This document shows positions 17,481 through 27,017 of a stretch of 64,000 bases of DNA, in pieces. The notes under the pieces are model-generated. The model saw nothing but the letters and a program-made list of their open reading frames with translations. It was not told the origin of the DNA and searched no databases. The translations under genes and the position numbers were made by a program. How positions within the stretch are numbered: position 1 is the stretch's first letter; each line of letters starts with the position of its first letter. Source of the DNA: Flavobacterium sp. KS-LB2 (lineage in GTDB: Bacteria; Bacteroidota; Bacteroidia; Flavobacteriales; Flavobacteriaceae); the NCBI RefSeq assembly GCF_036895565.1, contig NZ_CP145904.1, forward strand, positions 2,170,001 through 2,234,000, written 5' to 3'.

Positions 17481-20400
17481 TTAAAATTTTAAATTAGCAC
17501 CAATTACAACTGATCTTAATGTTGGGTATGCATCCAACTCAATACCTTGTGTTCCATAAGGATCTCCATTTCCATTTAGTTCTGGAGAGAATCCTGAGAA
17601 TTTTTGGGTAATAAATGGATTAATAGCATTTACATATACTCTACAAGCAGTTAAAAATCCTTCTTTAAATGGAATTTTATATCCTAAAGTAATATTGTTG
17701 ATTCTGAAGAAATCTCCCGATTCTAAATAATACGTTGAAGCAACCGGAACTTGATTAAATGCACCTGGTTTTGTAGCTGTTGTATTGTTTACTGTCCAAA
17801 AATCAGTTGCTAATACATCTTCGATATTTTCTCCAGTAAAACGCTGTGCTTTTTTACCATTGTAGACTTTTGCTCCTTGGGTTCCGTAACCATCTACTGA
17901 AAAATCGAAGTTTTTATAGTTCAAACCTAAAGTAACTCCATAGGTTGAAGTTGGTAAAATAGAACCTACATATTTTTTATCAGCATTTGCATCTAAAGCA
18001 TCTTGAGTTACCTGCGTTCCTGCAGCGGTGTTGTATAACATTTTACCATTTGTAGCATCAAAACCAGCATACTCATACATATAGAAACTACCTAATGGCT
18101 TGCCTATTGATGAATTGTCTAATAATTTAGTCCATTGCCCATTTGCTAAATCTCCACCGTTAATTGGTGCAAGCGTAGCATCTTTTAAACCTGTTAGTTC
18201 ATTTTTGTTGTTCGAAAAATTTCCACCAACCCAGTAACTCAGATTGTCCGTTAGTTTATCATCCCAACGCAACGCAATTTCATATCCCTTATTCGATACT
18301 TCACCTACGTGTGCCGGCGAAGAATTACTGATTCCTGAAGTGATGTAAGGTCTCGTGTTTAAAATAACATTGGTTGTTGTTTTATCATAAACATCAAAGG
18401 ATCCTTTCAATCTGCTATTCAATACTTCAAAATCTAAACCTGCAGAAGTCTCTTCCGTAATTTCCCATGACAAGCTTGGATCTACTTGAGAATTGATAGT
18501 CGTTCCTTCATTCAATAAAGAACCGCCTAAATAATACGTAAGACCAGAACTATAGGCTTGACTGTTAAGAGGAACATTTTGGTTTCCTAATTTACCCCAT
18601 CCACCTCTTAATTTCAACAAGTCAATTCCTTTTGCATTAGCCATAAATTCTTCTTTGGTAATAACCCATCCTAAACCAAAAGCAGGAAAAGTTCCCCAAC
18701 GGTAGTCTTTACCAAAGTTTGATGATCCATCACGTCTAATGGTACCTGTAAATAAGTATCTGTCCATTAATTTATATTGGAAACGACCAAAATAAGAGGC
18801 TATTTTATTTTCATTGAAAACCTCATCTCTATAATTCACAACTGTCCCTACATAATCAACACCAGCTAATGACCAGTAATTTGAATCAGCATTTACATTT
18901 TTTCTTGCTACTGTCAATTGTTCTCTTGCTCCACGAACAGAAGTTTCTATACCAGCTGTTAGTTCAACATCGTGTATGGAAGCAAAAACTTTGTTATAAG
19001 TCATGTAATTCGATAAATTCCAATTGAAATATTGATTTCTTCCTTTTGTCAATAAATTAATATTTCTGTCCGCTGGATAAATAATACTGCTTAATTGACC
19101 TGGATTATTATTGGATTGCCAAATAGTTTTTGTGTCTTCGAAGTTGTAATTTTTCCAAGAATAATATTCTCCGTTAAATTGCGATGTGAATTTTAATGAT
19201 TTTATAATATCATAATCCAATTTCAAACCACCTTGCAAGGTTATGCTTCTTTGCTCTTCATCAAAATAGTCTAATTGCGCTACAGGATTTCCTACATTGT
19301 TAAAAGAAGAACCCGCAGTACCAGCAAAACCGTCAGCACCAACGTAAGAAACGCCATATTGTCCATTTGAAAAACGAACGGGAACTATTGGAGATTGTTT
19401 GTAAGCATTAGTAAAAGCACTCAATGGTTTTGGAGTAGAATTTGCTGCACCAAAACTCAAATTTTGATTCAAAGTCAGTTTTTTAGAAATTTTGAATTCG
19501 TTGTTATTTCTAAAAGTGGTACGACTGTAATCCAATCCGTTAAGGATTGCTTTCTCTTGGTAATTTCCTAAACTGAAAAAATATTTAATATTCTCTGTTG
19601 CACCAGAAACCGACACGTTATTTTGAGTATACGAACCTGTTCTTGTAATAGCATCAAACCAATCTGTATTTACGGGTTGATCCTGTGAAAAAGTTGTTGT
19701 TTGTAAAGCGCTATTCGAATAATGTGCGTACTTATTACTTCCGGCCATTTTTACTTTTTTCAAAGGCTCTCTAAAACCGGCAAAGCTTTCAAATTCAACC
19801 GAAACTTTGTCTCCTTTACCTTTTTTGGTGGTAATAATGATAACACCATTTGCGGCTCTTGTACCATAAATAGCTAATGCAGAGGCATCTTTCAAAATTT
19901 CGTACGAAGTAATATCATTTGTATTGATGTTATTGATATTGTCAGTAGGCATCCCATCTACAATATATAAAGGAGTACGTCCACCTAAAGCGGTACCCAA
20001 ACCTCTAATAATTACAGAAGGAGTGCTTCCCGGCAAATCGGATGAAATTACCTGAACCCCAGCTGCTTTTCCTTGTATAGCTTGAGAAGCATTTAATACC
20101 TTGGTTTTAGATATTTCCTCTGCTTTCAATGAAGTTATTGCTGTAGTGTTATCAATCTTTTTTCTGGTTCCGTACCCAATGATGACTACTTCTTTTAAGG
20201 CAGTGTCTTTGGATTCTTGTAATGTTATGCGCATCGGTTCTGCTAGTGCAGAAACTGATAGGGCTTCAAAACCTACCATACTTATTTTTAATACTTCGCC
20301 TGCTTTGGCATTAATATTAAAATTTCCGTCAAAATCAGTATCAGTTGAAGTTTTAGAATCAGCAGCTACTATCATAGCGCCAGGAATCCCAATTCCATCC

Positions 20401-20489
20401 TTATCTAATACCTTTCCCTTAATTACTTGTCCAGACATGTAAGCTGGTAGTAAAATGAGTGCTAAAAAGCTAAAAATAATATTTCTCAT
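17481..20489 (-). CDS. susC: SusC-family TonB-dependent outer-membrane transporter
   Basis: The 1002-residue receptor has a signal peptide (MRNIIFSFLALILLPAYMSGQ), a carboxypeptidase-regulatory-like domain (about 22-95), a TonB-box-like VVIIGYGTRKK, a plug with RGLGTALGGRTPLYIVDGMP and YGTRAANGVIIITTKKGK, and a large beta-barrel ending in VVIGANLKF. It imports oligosaccharides through the outer membrane with energy from TonB/ExbBD. The reading frame is open to 20522 (a non-ATG codon), but the ATG at 20489 begins a clean signal peptide. The regulator gene lies upstream on the same strand, and the 242-bp gap holds repeated ACTACA sites. Confidence 0.96.
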   Translation of the reverse strand: MRNIIFSFLALILLPAYMSGQVIKGKVLDKDGIGIPGAMIVAADSKTSTDTDFDGNFNINAKAGEVLKISMVGFEALSVSALAEPMRITLQESKDTALKEVVIIGYGTRKKIDNTTAITSLKAEEISKTKVLNASQAIQGKAAGVQVISSDLPGSTPSVIIRGLGTALGGRTPLYIVDGMPTDNINNINTNDITSYEILKDASALAIYGTRAANGVIIITTKKGKGDKVSVEFESFAGFREPLKKVKMAGSNKYAHYSNSALQTTTFSQDQPVNTDWFDAITRTGSYTQNNVSVSGATENIKYFFSLGNYQEKAILNGLDYSRTTFRNNNEFKISKKLTLNQNLSFGAANSTPKPLSAFTNAYKQSPIVPVRFSNGQYGVSYVGADGFAGTAGSSFNNVGNPVAQLDYFDEEQRSITLQGGLKLDYDIIKSLKFTSQFNGEYYSWKNYNFEDTKTIWQSNNNPGQLSSIIYPADRNINLLTKGRNQYFNWNLSNYMTYNKVFASIHDVELTAGIETSVRGAREQLTVARKNVNADSNYWSLAGVDYVGTVVNYRDEVFNENKIASYFGRFQYKLMDRYLFTGTIRRDGSSNFGKDYRWGTFPAFGLGWVITKEEFMANAKGIDLLKLRGGWGKLGNQNVPLNSQAYSSGLTYYLGGSLLNEGTTINSQVDPSLSWEITEETSAGLDFEVLNSRLKGSFDVYDKTTTNVILNTRPYITSGISNSSPAHVGEVSNKGYEIALRWDDKLTDNLSYWVGGNFSNNKNELTGLKDATLAPINGGDLANGQWTKLLDNSSIGKPLGSFYMYEYAGFDATNGKMLYNTAAGTQVTQDALDANADKKYVGSILPTSTYGVTLGLNYKNFDFSVDGYGTQGAKVYNGKKAQRFTGENIEDVLATDFWTVNNTTATKPGAFNQVPVASTYYLESGDFFRINNITLGYKIPFKEGFLTACRVYVNAINPFITQKFSGFSPELNGNGDPYGTQGIELDAYPTLRSVVIGANLKF

Positions 20490-20561
20490 ATAGTAATATT
20501 TTGTTAAAGTTAGTGGAGCCAAAGTAAATAATTACAACGTTATAGTAAGCAAAATAGCGAT

Positions 20562-20663
20562 ACTACACGAATACATCAAAACAACAAGAAAAGTTCATAA
20601 ATCAATGTAGTATTGAGGATAATAGCCATGATGAAGCACTACACTACATCTACATGATGTAGT
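20562..20663 (-). promoter_or_regulatory. Cluster of ACTACA/TGTAGT half-sites upstream of susC (putative operator)
   Basis: Five exact half-sites occur in 102 bp: ACTACA at 20562, 20638 and 20643, and TGTAGT at 20606 and 20658. The last two ACTACA/TGTAGT copies form an 8-bp inverted repeat ACTACATC-N5-GATGTAGT (20643-20663). They lie 75-175 bp before the susC start. The adjacent LuxR-type membrane regulator is the obvious candidate to bind them; this is inference. Confidence 0.5.
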
Positions 20664-20731
20664 AATGATGTGTTGCAATTCTGTAATAAATACACTGAAA
20701 TAATATATTATATATAAAAAATATTCGGTAT

Positions 20732-23482
20732 TTATATGGTTAATAAAAATTTAGAAAGATTTTCATCTTGAACAAGGTTTAATTTCTTTCTTAAACGATA
20801 GCGGTGAAGTTCTACGCCTCTAAAAGAAATATTCATCAGTGGAGCAATTTCTTTAGATGAAAGATTCATTTTTAAGTAAATACAAAGCTTAATATCCTTT
20901 GAAGTGAGATTTGGATATTTCTTGGATAGATTGATGATAAATTCATTGTGAATTTGGTTCAAATTTGTTTCAAACGTTTCCCATTCATGTTTGTTTACAG
21001 CATTGATTTTTATGGCTTTTTTGATTTCACTTTTTAATTTATTAAAATCCATATCTGAATCCAGAATACTTTGAATATTTTCAATCATCTCACTTTGTTT
21101 TGCAATTGAAAGTGATTTACCGGCAACTTCTGATGACTTAGATTGTAATTCTAGTTCCAAAATATGTTTTTCATATTCTTGAATATTCAATTCGTTTTCG
21201 GCTTTTAATTCCATCTCCAGGATTTTCTTTTGATGTTTCAATTCTTCATCACGCAACTCCAACTTTTGTATGTAGCGCATTTTATTCCATTTATAATACA
21301 GATAGAGTATTCCTCCTATAACTATGAGGTACAATACAATCATCCATAGCGAAAAATACCATGGTTTAGCGACTAGAAATTGAAAGCTGGAAATGGAATC
21401 GTAATCTAATCCGTCATGAAGATAAACTGTAATTTCATTCGAGCCACTATTTAAATTATTCAATACAATCAAACCCTCATTTACGGGAATAAATTCTTTA
21501 GTTCCATTTATTTTATAAAACAAATTAGGTCTTGTAGCTCCAAAAACACCTGATATTACATGTATGCGAAGCTCAGAATTATAAGGAATCTTTGCCTTAT
21601 TTTGAACCAATTCATCATTAACAAAAGCTTCTATACTAATAGTTGAGGCTTTCTTGCTCGCGTATTTTAATTGCAATGAAATAAAACCATCATCCAGATT
21701 TAGCAGATAATTATCTTTATTTTTAAAAACTTTTACATTGTCATTAATAATTTTTCCTTTGTAATATTTCTCTTGAATGATATTGCGAACAAACGTATTG
21801 CCTTGGGCATAAATATGATACAAAAGTCCTTCTTGAAGGATCAAAAAATGATTTTCATCAATAGAAACGATATTTGATACATTTTTAAAATTAGCATTAA
21901 ACAATTCATTCTTTTCTAATTGATTGGTGATTGAATTATAGGTATACCACGATTTATTAATCAAGAAAAGGATTTCGTTCCTGAATTCAAATATTTTTAC
22001 CCCAAAATCATTACTTATCTTACTGTGTTGGGTGACATTCTTGATATCAGTTGTTTCGTAAGCATCATTATAAAGAATCCGATACAAACCTCTATTGTTA
22101 TCAGCGGCCCATATTTCATTTTTTCTATTTTGAGCAACATATTTAATAGGCTTCAATATGCCATTTATGACAATCTTCTGATTCAAATCATTGGTATTAT
22201 TATAAATGACTACACCGCTATAAGTGGCTTGTAAATAGGAATTATTAATACTGCTTTTCACTAAATTCCAACCTCCATTTATAGCGCTTAATTTATAGAA
22301 CAATCCATTCTCGTACACAAAAGTGCCTTCATTATGACCAATAAGATATTTGTTATTTATTTTACTAATATTCCAAGCCTGTCCTTGGGTATTGGGGATT
22401 AACGAAAGTAATTTGTCTTCGTATTTAAAAACACCATGATTCGAAGCCATTAAATAGCCTGTTGGTGTGCTTGCTACCGAATAAACAGAGCCCAAAACAC
22501 CCGAATTATCATAAAAAATAGAAATTGGAGAATTAACCTCTATATGAGCAATACCATTATCTAAGCCCAACCACAAATCATTTTCTTTGTCTAGGCCAAT
22601 ACTCAAAATAGAATTGTTCATCAATACGTTATTTCGATTGATGTTTTTATAGGAACCAGAATTCAAATCGAAAATATAAACTCCTTTGTTAGCTGTTCCT
22701 ATGATTAGTTTCCTATTTTTGATGAACTTGGCAACGTTGATATTTGCGGCTTTCAAAATGGCATTTAATGGACTTTGCCAAGCCTTTAAAACGCCATTTT
22801 CTGCTACATAAATCCCATTTTTCTTTGTAAAAAAATAGGTTTTATTTTGGTATTTTTCAATAGCATGAATGACATTATTCTCTAAAACAGACCAGCCTTC
22901 CATCTTTTCAAACTTGGCATTCTTCATTTTATAAATTCCTTTTTCTACTGAAGCAACGAATAATTCATTATCAACCGGAAAGCAATAGGAAACCAAAAAA
23001 TCAAACTTACTTTCTTTAATTCCTTTTCCGTCATAGCTGAAAAGCCCATTAAAAGATTGAAAATATATTTTACCATTAAATTTAAATATCTTCCAAATTT
23101 CTTCATTATCACTGTCATCAAAAACTTTGGTTTTATTGGAATTGGAAATAGAAACATAAAACATCTTTCCTTTTTTTCGGAACCAATAGCCAAATTCTTT
23201 ATAAGAACCTGAATAAATGCGGTCGCCATCAACCAGCACAGATCTAATGATGGTTTTGTTTGGCAAACTGTATTTTTCCCATTTTACGCCATCATACCGC
23301 AGTAAATAATAATTATTGGCAAAGTACATGGCGTTATCATTTCCTTGTGCCACACTCCATATCTGATTGTCTCCTTGATAATTTGACTTACTGTAATTCT
23401 CGACAAAAGGAAGGACCTCCTGTGCATAAAGTGAGAATGAAATAAAATAGAATAGGATTATAGTTGTAATTCTTGCTTTCAA
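20732..23482 (-). CDS. Membrane-bound SusR-like regulator (beta-propeller, triple-tyrosine domain, LuxR-type HTH)
   Basis: The product of about 916 residues has a signal peptide (ARITTIILFYFISFSLYAQ), a periplasmic two-propeller region made of repeated WSVAQG-, YDGVKW- and LDKENDLWLGLDNGIAHIE-type blades, then a Y_Y_Y domain. A membrane helix lies near 708-731, followed by a long coiled coil (about 735-800) and a C-terminal LuxR-type helix-turn-helix (LTSKDIKLCIYLKMNLSSKEIA...). It has no kinase domain, so it is not a hybrid two-component system but a one-component sensor that binds sugar outside and DNA inside. The frame extends to a TTG at 23503, but those bases form a -7 box (TATATTTG), so the TTG at 23482 is a better start. 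It is upstream of and co-directional with susC. Confidence 0.88.
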   Translation of the reverse strand: MKARITTIILFYFISFSLYAQEVLPFVENYSKSNYQGDNQIWSVAQGNDNAMYFANNYYLLRYDGVKWEKYSLPNKTIIRSVLVDGDRIYSGSYKEFGYWFRKKGKMFYVSISNSNKTKVFDDSDNEEIWKIFKFNGKIYFQSFNGLFSYDGKGIKESKFDFLVSYCFPVDNELFVASVEKGIYKMKNAKFEKMEGWSVLENNVIHAIEKYQNKTYFFTKKNGIYVAENGVLKAWQSPLNAILKAANINVAKFIKNRKLIIGTANKGVYIFDLNSGSYKNINRNNVLMNNSILSIGLDKENDLWLGLDNGIAHIEVNSPISIFYDNSGVLGSVYSVASTPTGYLMASNHGVFKYEDKLLSLIPNTQGQAWNISKINNKYLIGHNEGTFVYENGLFYKLSAINGGWNLVKSSINNSYLQATYSGVVIYNNTNDLNQKIVINGILKPIKYVAQNRKNEIWAADNNRGLYRILYNDAYETTDIKNVTQHSKISNDFGVKIFEFRNEILFLINKSWYTYNSITNQLEKNELFNANFKNVSNIVSIDENHFLILQEGLLYHIYAQGNTFVRNIIQEKYYKGKIINDNVKVFKNKDNYLLNLDDGFISLQLKYASKKASTISIEAFVNDELVQNKAKIPYNSELRIHVISGVFGATRPNLFYKINGTKEFIPVNEGLIVLNNLNSGSNEITVYLHDGLDYDSISSFQFLVAKPWYFSLWMIVLYLIVIGGILYLYYKWNKMRYIQKLELRDEELKHQKKILEMELKAENELNIQEYEKHILELELQSKSSEVAGKSLSIAKQSEMIENIQSILDSDMDFNKLKSEIKKAIKINAVNKHEWETFETNLNQIHNEFIINLSKKYPNLTSKDIKLCIYLKMNLSSKEIAPLMNISFRGVELHRYRLRKKLNLVQDENLSKFLLTI

Positions 23483-23500
23483 AATATGGTATTTTATAGC

Positions 23501-23508
23501 CAAATATA
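23501..23508 (-). promoter_or_regulatory. Putative -7 box of the SusR-like regulator
   Basis: TATATTTG on the minus strand matches TAnnTTTG exactly, 18 bp before the proposed TTG start at 23482. Its TTG (23503-23501) is the longest possible start of the frame and should not be used if this box is real. Confidence 0.45.
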
Positions 23509-23532
23509 AACAGATTTCTTAAATAAAAAGCA

Positions 23533-23563
23533 TAAAAAAAGCCTCTGTTTACAGAAGCTTTTT
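23533..23563 (-). terminator. Terminator after ackA
   Basis: An imperfect hairpin AAAAAAGCCTCTGT / ACAGAAGCTTTTT (one bulged C) with a 2-nt loop, 18 bp after the ackA stop, with T-run on the minus strand. Confidence 0.7.
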
Positions 23564-23580
23564 GGGAATTAACGCTTTCC

Positions 23581-24780
23581 TTAATTCGTTAATAATTCAA
23601 ACACTTGATTGGCAATTTCAATTTCTTCATTAGTAGGAATTACTAAAATTTTAGTCTTAGAATCAGGTGTATTGATTTCGCGAATGTTTTTAGAACGAAT
23701 TTCATTTTTGGATGCATCCAAATCGATTCCGAAATACTCCATATCAGTACACACTAATTTCCGTATGTAAGACGAATTTTCTCCGATTCCCGCCGTAAAA
23801 ATAATCGCATCCAAACCATTCAAGACTGCTGCATAAGAACCAATATATTTTTTGATTCGGTAGGCATTCATAGCCAAAGCCAATTGACAAACTTCATTTC
23901 CGTCTTCGGCATGAGCCTCAATATCTCTTAAATCACTGTAGCCCGTAAGCCCTAGCATTCCGCTTTGTTTTTGCAGCATCGTATTCACGGCTTCGAGTGA
24001 ATAACCTAAGGTGTTGACCAAGTAAAAAATCACAGATTGATCCACATCTCCGCTTCGGGTTCCCATAATCAAGCCATTCATTGGACCAAAACCCAAGGTA
24101 TGATCGATACTATTCCCGTCTTTTATAGCGGTCATACTACAACCATTTCCTAAATGTATCGTGATAATTTTAGAGCCCTCATTATTCGCATTTTGTTTTA
24201 AATACCCAATCGCTTTTTCCGAAACATATTTATGACTCGTTCCGTGAAAACCATATACGCGTATTTTATTTTCCGTCAAGAGATAATTGGGTAACGCGTA
24301 TTTGTGTGCCACAACAGGAATCGTTTGATGGAAAGCCGTATCAAAAACGGCCACTTGTTGTGCTGAACTAAAAATGTCTTCAGCCACATTTATCCCTTCT
24401 AAATTGGCAGGATTATGCAAAGGTGCTAATTCAAAAAGTTGTCTGATTTTGTCTTTTACTTCAGTTGTAATAACTACCGTATTAGAAAAAGTGCTTCCAC
24501 CATGCACCACACGATGCCCAACGGCTTCTATTTCATCCGTGCTTTTTATCACTCCTACTTTTTCATCCATTAAGAGTTGGGCAATTTTTTCTAAACCGAT
24601 TTTATGGTTAGCAATAGGTACCATTTCTTCTAATTTAGTCGTATTAGTTACATACGTTAGATTCGAAGTTTCCAGTCCTATTCGATCAATCATCCCCGAA
24701 CAAATCACTTCGTTTGCCGGCATATTAATTAATTGGTATTTTATAGACGAACTACCAGAGTTTATAATTACTATTTTCAT
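23581..24780 (-). CDS. ackA: Acetate kinase
   Basis: The enzyme interconverts acetate plus ATP and acetyl phosphate plus ADP in the cytoplasm. The 399-residue protein has the ASKHA nucleotide-binding signatures NSGSSSIKYQL (7-17), VFDTAFHQTIP, YGFHGTSHKYVSEKA, IIHLGNGCSMTAI-type loop and FTAGIGENS. Length equals the usual 395-400. It lies downstream of pta with an 85-bp gap, the common pta-ackA pair for overflow acetate formation or acetate use, with substrate-level ATP formation. Confidence 0.97.
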   Translation of the reverse strand: MKIVIINSGSSSIKYQLINMPANEVICSGMIDRIGLETSNLTYVTNTTKLEEMVPIANHKIGLEKIAQLLMDEKVGVIKSTDEIEAVGHRVVHGGSTFSNTVVITTEVKDKIRQLFELAPLHNPANLEGINVAEDIFSSAQQVAVFDTAFHQTIPVVAHKYALPNYLLTENKIRVYGFHGTSHKYVSEKAIGYLKQNANNEGSKIITIHLGNGCSMTAIKDGNSIDHTLGFGPMNGLIMGTRSGDVDQSVIFYLVNTLGYSLEAVNTMLQKQSGMLGLTGYSDLRDIEAHAEDGNEVCQLALAMNAYRIKKYIGSYAAVLNGLDAIIFTAGIGENSSYIRKLVCTDMEYFGIDLDASKNEIRSKNIREINTPDSKTKILVIPTNEEIEIANQVFELLTN

Positions 24781-24865
24781 TAATATTTCATTAAAAGATT
24801 AAAAAATTGAAGTGTTAAAATATTAATTTTTAAATCATTAACTATTTCAATGTTCAAATTAAATG

Positions 24866-26959
24866 TTACAATCCTTGTGCTTGAATCGCTGTGATAACCA
24901 CAGTATTTATAATATCATCAACGGTACAACCACGGCTTAAATCGTTTACTGGTTTGTTCAAACCTTGAAGCATCGGACCAATTGCTAACGCGCCCGTTTC
25001 TCTTTGCACTGCTTTGTAGGTGTTATTTCCCGTATTTAAATCCGGAAAAATTAAAACACTGGCTTGTCCCGCCACTTCGGAATTGGGCATTTTACTTTTT
25101 CCTACAGTCATATCTACCGCAGCATCGTATTGAATAGGACCTTCGATTTTTAAATCAGGACGTTTTTTTCTTACTATTTCCGTTGCGGTTCTTACTTTAT
25201 CGACTTCATCACCTTTTCCTGAAGAGCCAGATGAATAGGAAAGCATGGCAATTTTTGGTTCAATACCAAAAGCCAAACTCGAATCAGCCGAGGAAATCGC
25301 TATTTCTGCCAATTGTTCCGCAGTAGGATTTGGATTAATGGCACAATCTCCAAAAACAGAAACTCTATCTTCTAAACACATGAAAAATATAGAAGAAACT
25401 ACAGAGGAATTTGGTTTTGTTTTAATGAATTGCAACGCTGGTAAAATGGTATGTTGCGTCGTATGTGCCGCTCCAGAAACCATTCCGTCTGCATGACCTT
25501 TGTACACCATCATGGTACCAAAATACGAAACATCCTCCATCAAATCCTTAGCCATTCCTATGGTTACATTTTTTGCTTTTCGCAACTCATAATACGTATT
25601 TACATAGTCATCATAATACTCGGATTCAATCGGATTTATAATTTTAATTTTAGAAAAATCAAAAGGCAATCCTAATTCCAATACTTTGCTTTCAATTTGT
25701 TTTTTATTCCCAATAATCGAAATATCAACCACATCCATTTCAAATAATCGAGCGGCTGCCATCAAAATTCGATCATCGTTCCCTTCAGGTAATACAATAT
25801 GCTTACGATGTTGTCTGGCTCTCTTGACAAGATTGTACTGAAACATTTTAGGAGTCATTCCTTCAGGTTCAAAAGTGATTAGCTTTTCGGCAAGGTTGTC
25901 TAGGTCTACATATTTTTCGAAAGTAGTAATCGAAATTTCAATCTTCTGCTTGTTATTTGCATAAATTTTAGATTTAATAGAACCTATTTTATTAGTGATG
26001 TAATACGTTCCTTCTTCTACTGCGATAATTGGAACAATAGTAGAAAGTCCCTCGATCAATTTCAAAATACTAATTTCAGGCAAAATATTCCCTGTCAAAA
26101 CAATACCAGAAATGGTAGGATAATTTGCAGATTCATTGGCTTGCAGTGCTCCCAAAATAATATCAGCTCTATCGCCAGGAGTGATTACAAGACTATTTTC
26201 TTTGAGATGTAACAAATAATTCCGCAACTGCATGGCACCAACGCTAAAATTTCCAGTTTGATTGTTTAGGTGTGCTTCGCCAAAAAGTACTTTGGCATCG
26301 AGTTCATTTACAATCTCTTGTACGGTAGGATTATTTAAGTTATGAATTAAAGGAATGGAATTAACTAATATGCTTTTGGGCAAACTTTTCTTTAGCCCAT
26401 TAGTTACTAATTCAATGTTTTCAGGTTGTACTTTATTGGCGATAACAGCTAAGACTTCAACATCTTTTACTTTAAATGAATCGTAGGCCAAATAAAGGCT
26501 ATCTATTAATTCCTCTAATGTTTTACCCACTCCAGCTCCAACAATTATAGTAGGAATACCAAGATTTTTAGCAATCAGCACATTCATATCTAATTCTATG
26601 ACTGTTCCTTCTCCTGTAAAACTAGTTCCTTCAACCAATACAAAGTCGAAACGCTCTTCTAATTTCTTATATTTTTCGATAATTAGATCCAGAACCTCTC
26701 CTATTTTTCCCTTATTTTTCTTTTTGATTAATTTACTTTTGGTAATGGCATACGCATCTTCAAACTCGATATCCATTCCAAAATGCCCTACCACAGTTTC
26801 GATATGATTGTCAAATCCTCCCTCTTCAAAATCCTCCACAATAGGTCTAAAATAACCTACTTTGGCCATTTTGCCAATCAGCATACTCATCAGTCCCAAT
26901 GTGATAATCGACTTCCCACTATTTTGTTCGCTTGTAGCAATGTATATGGCCTTGTTCAT
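24866..26959 (-). CDS. pta: Phosphate acetyltransferase, long form with N-terminal regulatory domains
   Basis: The 697-residue enzyme converts acetyl-CoA and phosphate to acetyl phosphate and CoA. It is the long three-domain type. An N-terminal P-loop BioD/CobQ-like domain carries ATSEQNSGKSIITLGL (8-23). A middle DRTGG domain spans about 215-325. The C-terminal catalytic PTA domain (about 370-690) has ARQHRKHIVLPEGNDDRIL, MVSGAAHTTQHT, AMLSYSSGSSGKG and the GPIQYDAAVD segment. The N-terminal domains in enterobacterial Pta regulate activity and hexamer stability. It is first in an operon with ackA. Confidence 0.97.
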   Translation of the reverse strand: MNKAIYIATSEQNSGKSIITLGLMSMLIGKMAKVGYFRPIVEDFEEGGFDNHIETVVGHFGMDIEFEDAYAITKSKLIKKKNKGKIGEVLDLIIEKYKKLEERFDFVLVEGTSFTGEGTVIELDMNVLIAKNLGIPTIIVGAGVGKTLEELIDSLYLAYDSFKVKDVEVLAVIANKVQPENIELVTNGLKKSLPKSILVNSIPLIHNLNNPTVQEIVNELDAKVLFGEAHLNNQTGNFSVGAMQLRNYLLHLKENSLVITPGDRADIILGALQANESANYPTISGIVLTGNILPEISILKLIEGLSTIVPIIAVEEGTYYITNKIGSIKSKIYANNKQKIEISITTFEKYVDLDNLAEKLITFEPEGMTPKMFQYNLVKRARQHRKHIVLPEGNDDRILMAAARLFEMDVVDISIIGNKKQIESKVLELGLPFDFSKIKIINPIESEYYDDYVNTYYELRKAKNVTIGMAKDLMEDVSYFGTMMVYKGHADGMVSGAAHTTQHTILPALQFIKTKPNSSVVSSIFFMCLEDRVSVFGDCAINPNPTAEQLAEIAISSADSSLAFGIEPKIAMLSYSSGSSGKGDEVDKVRTATEIVRKKRPDLKIEGPIQYDAAVDMTVGKSKMPNSEVAGQASVLIFPDLNTGNNTYKAVQRETGALAIGPMLQGLNKPVNDLSRGCTVDDIINTVVITAIQAQGL

Positions 26960-27017
26960 CTCTTTTATTTATTAATGTATTTCCAAATTAACTTGGATGC
27001 ATTCCTTTATATAATTC

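Noticed and set aside
20732..23482. Hybrid two-component system (HTCS)
   Set aside because: Propeller and Y_Y_Y domains are present but there is no HisKA, HATPase or receiver domain; the protein ends in a LuxR-type helix-turn-helix.
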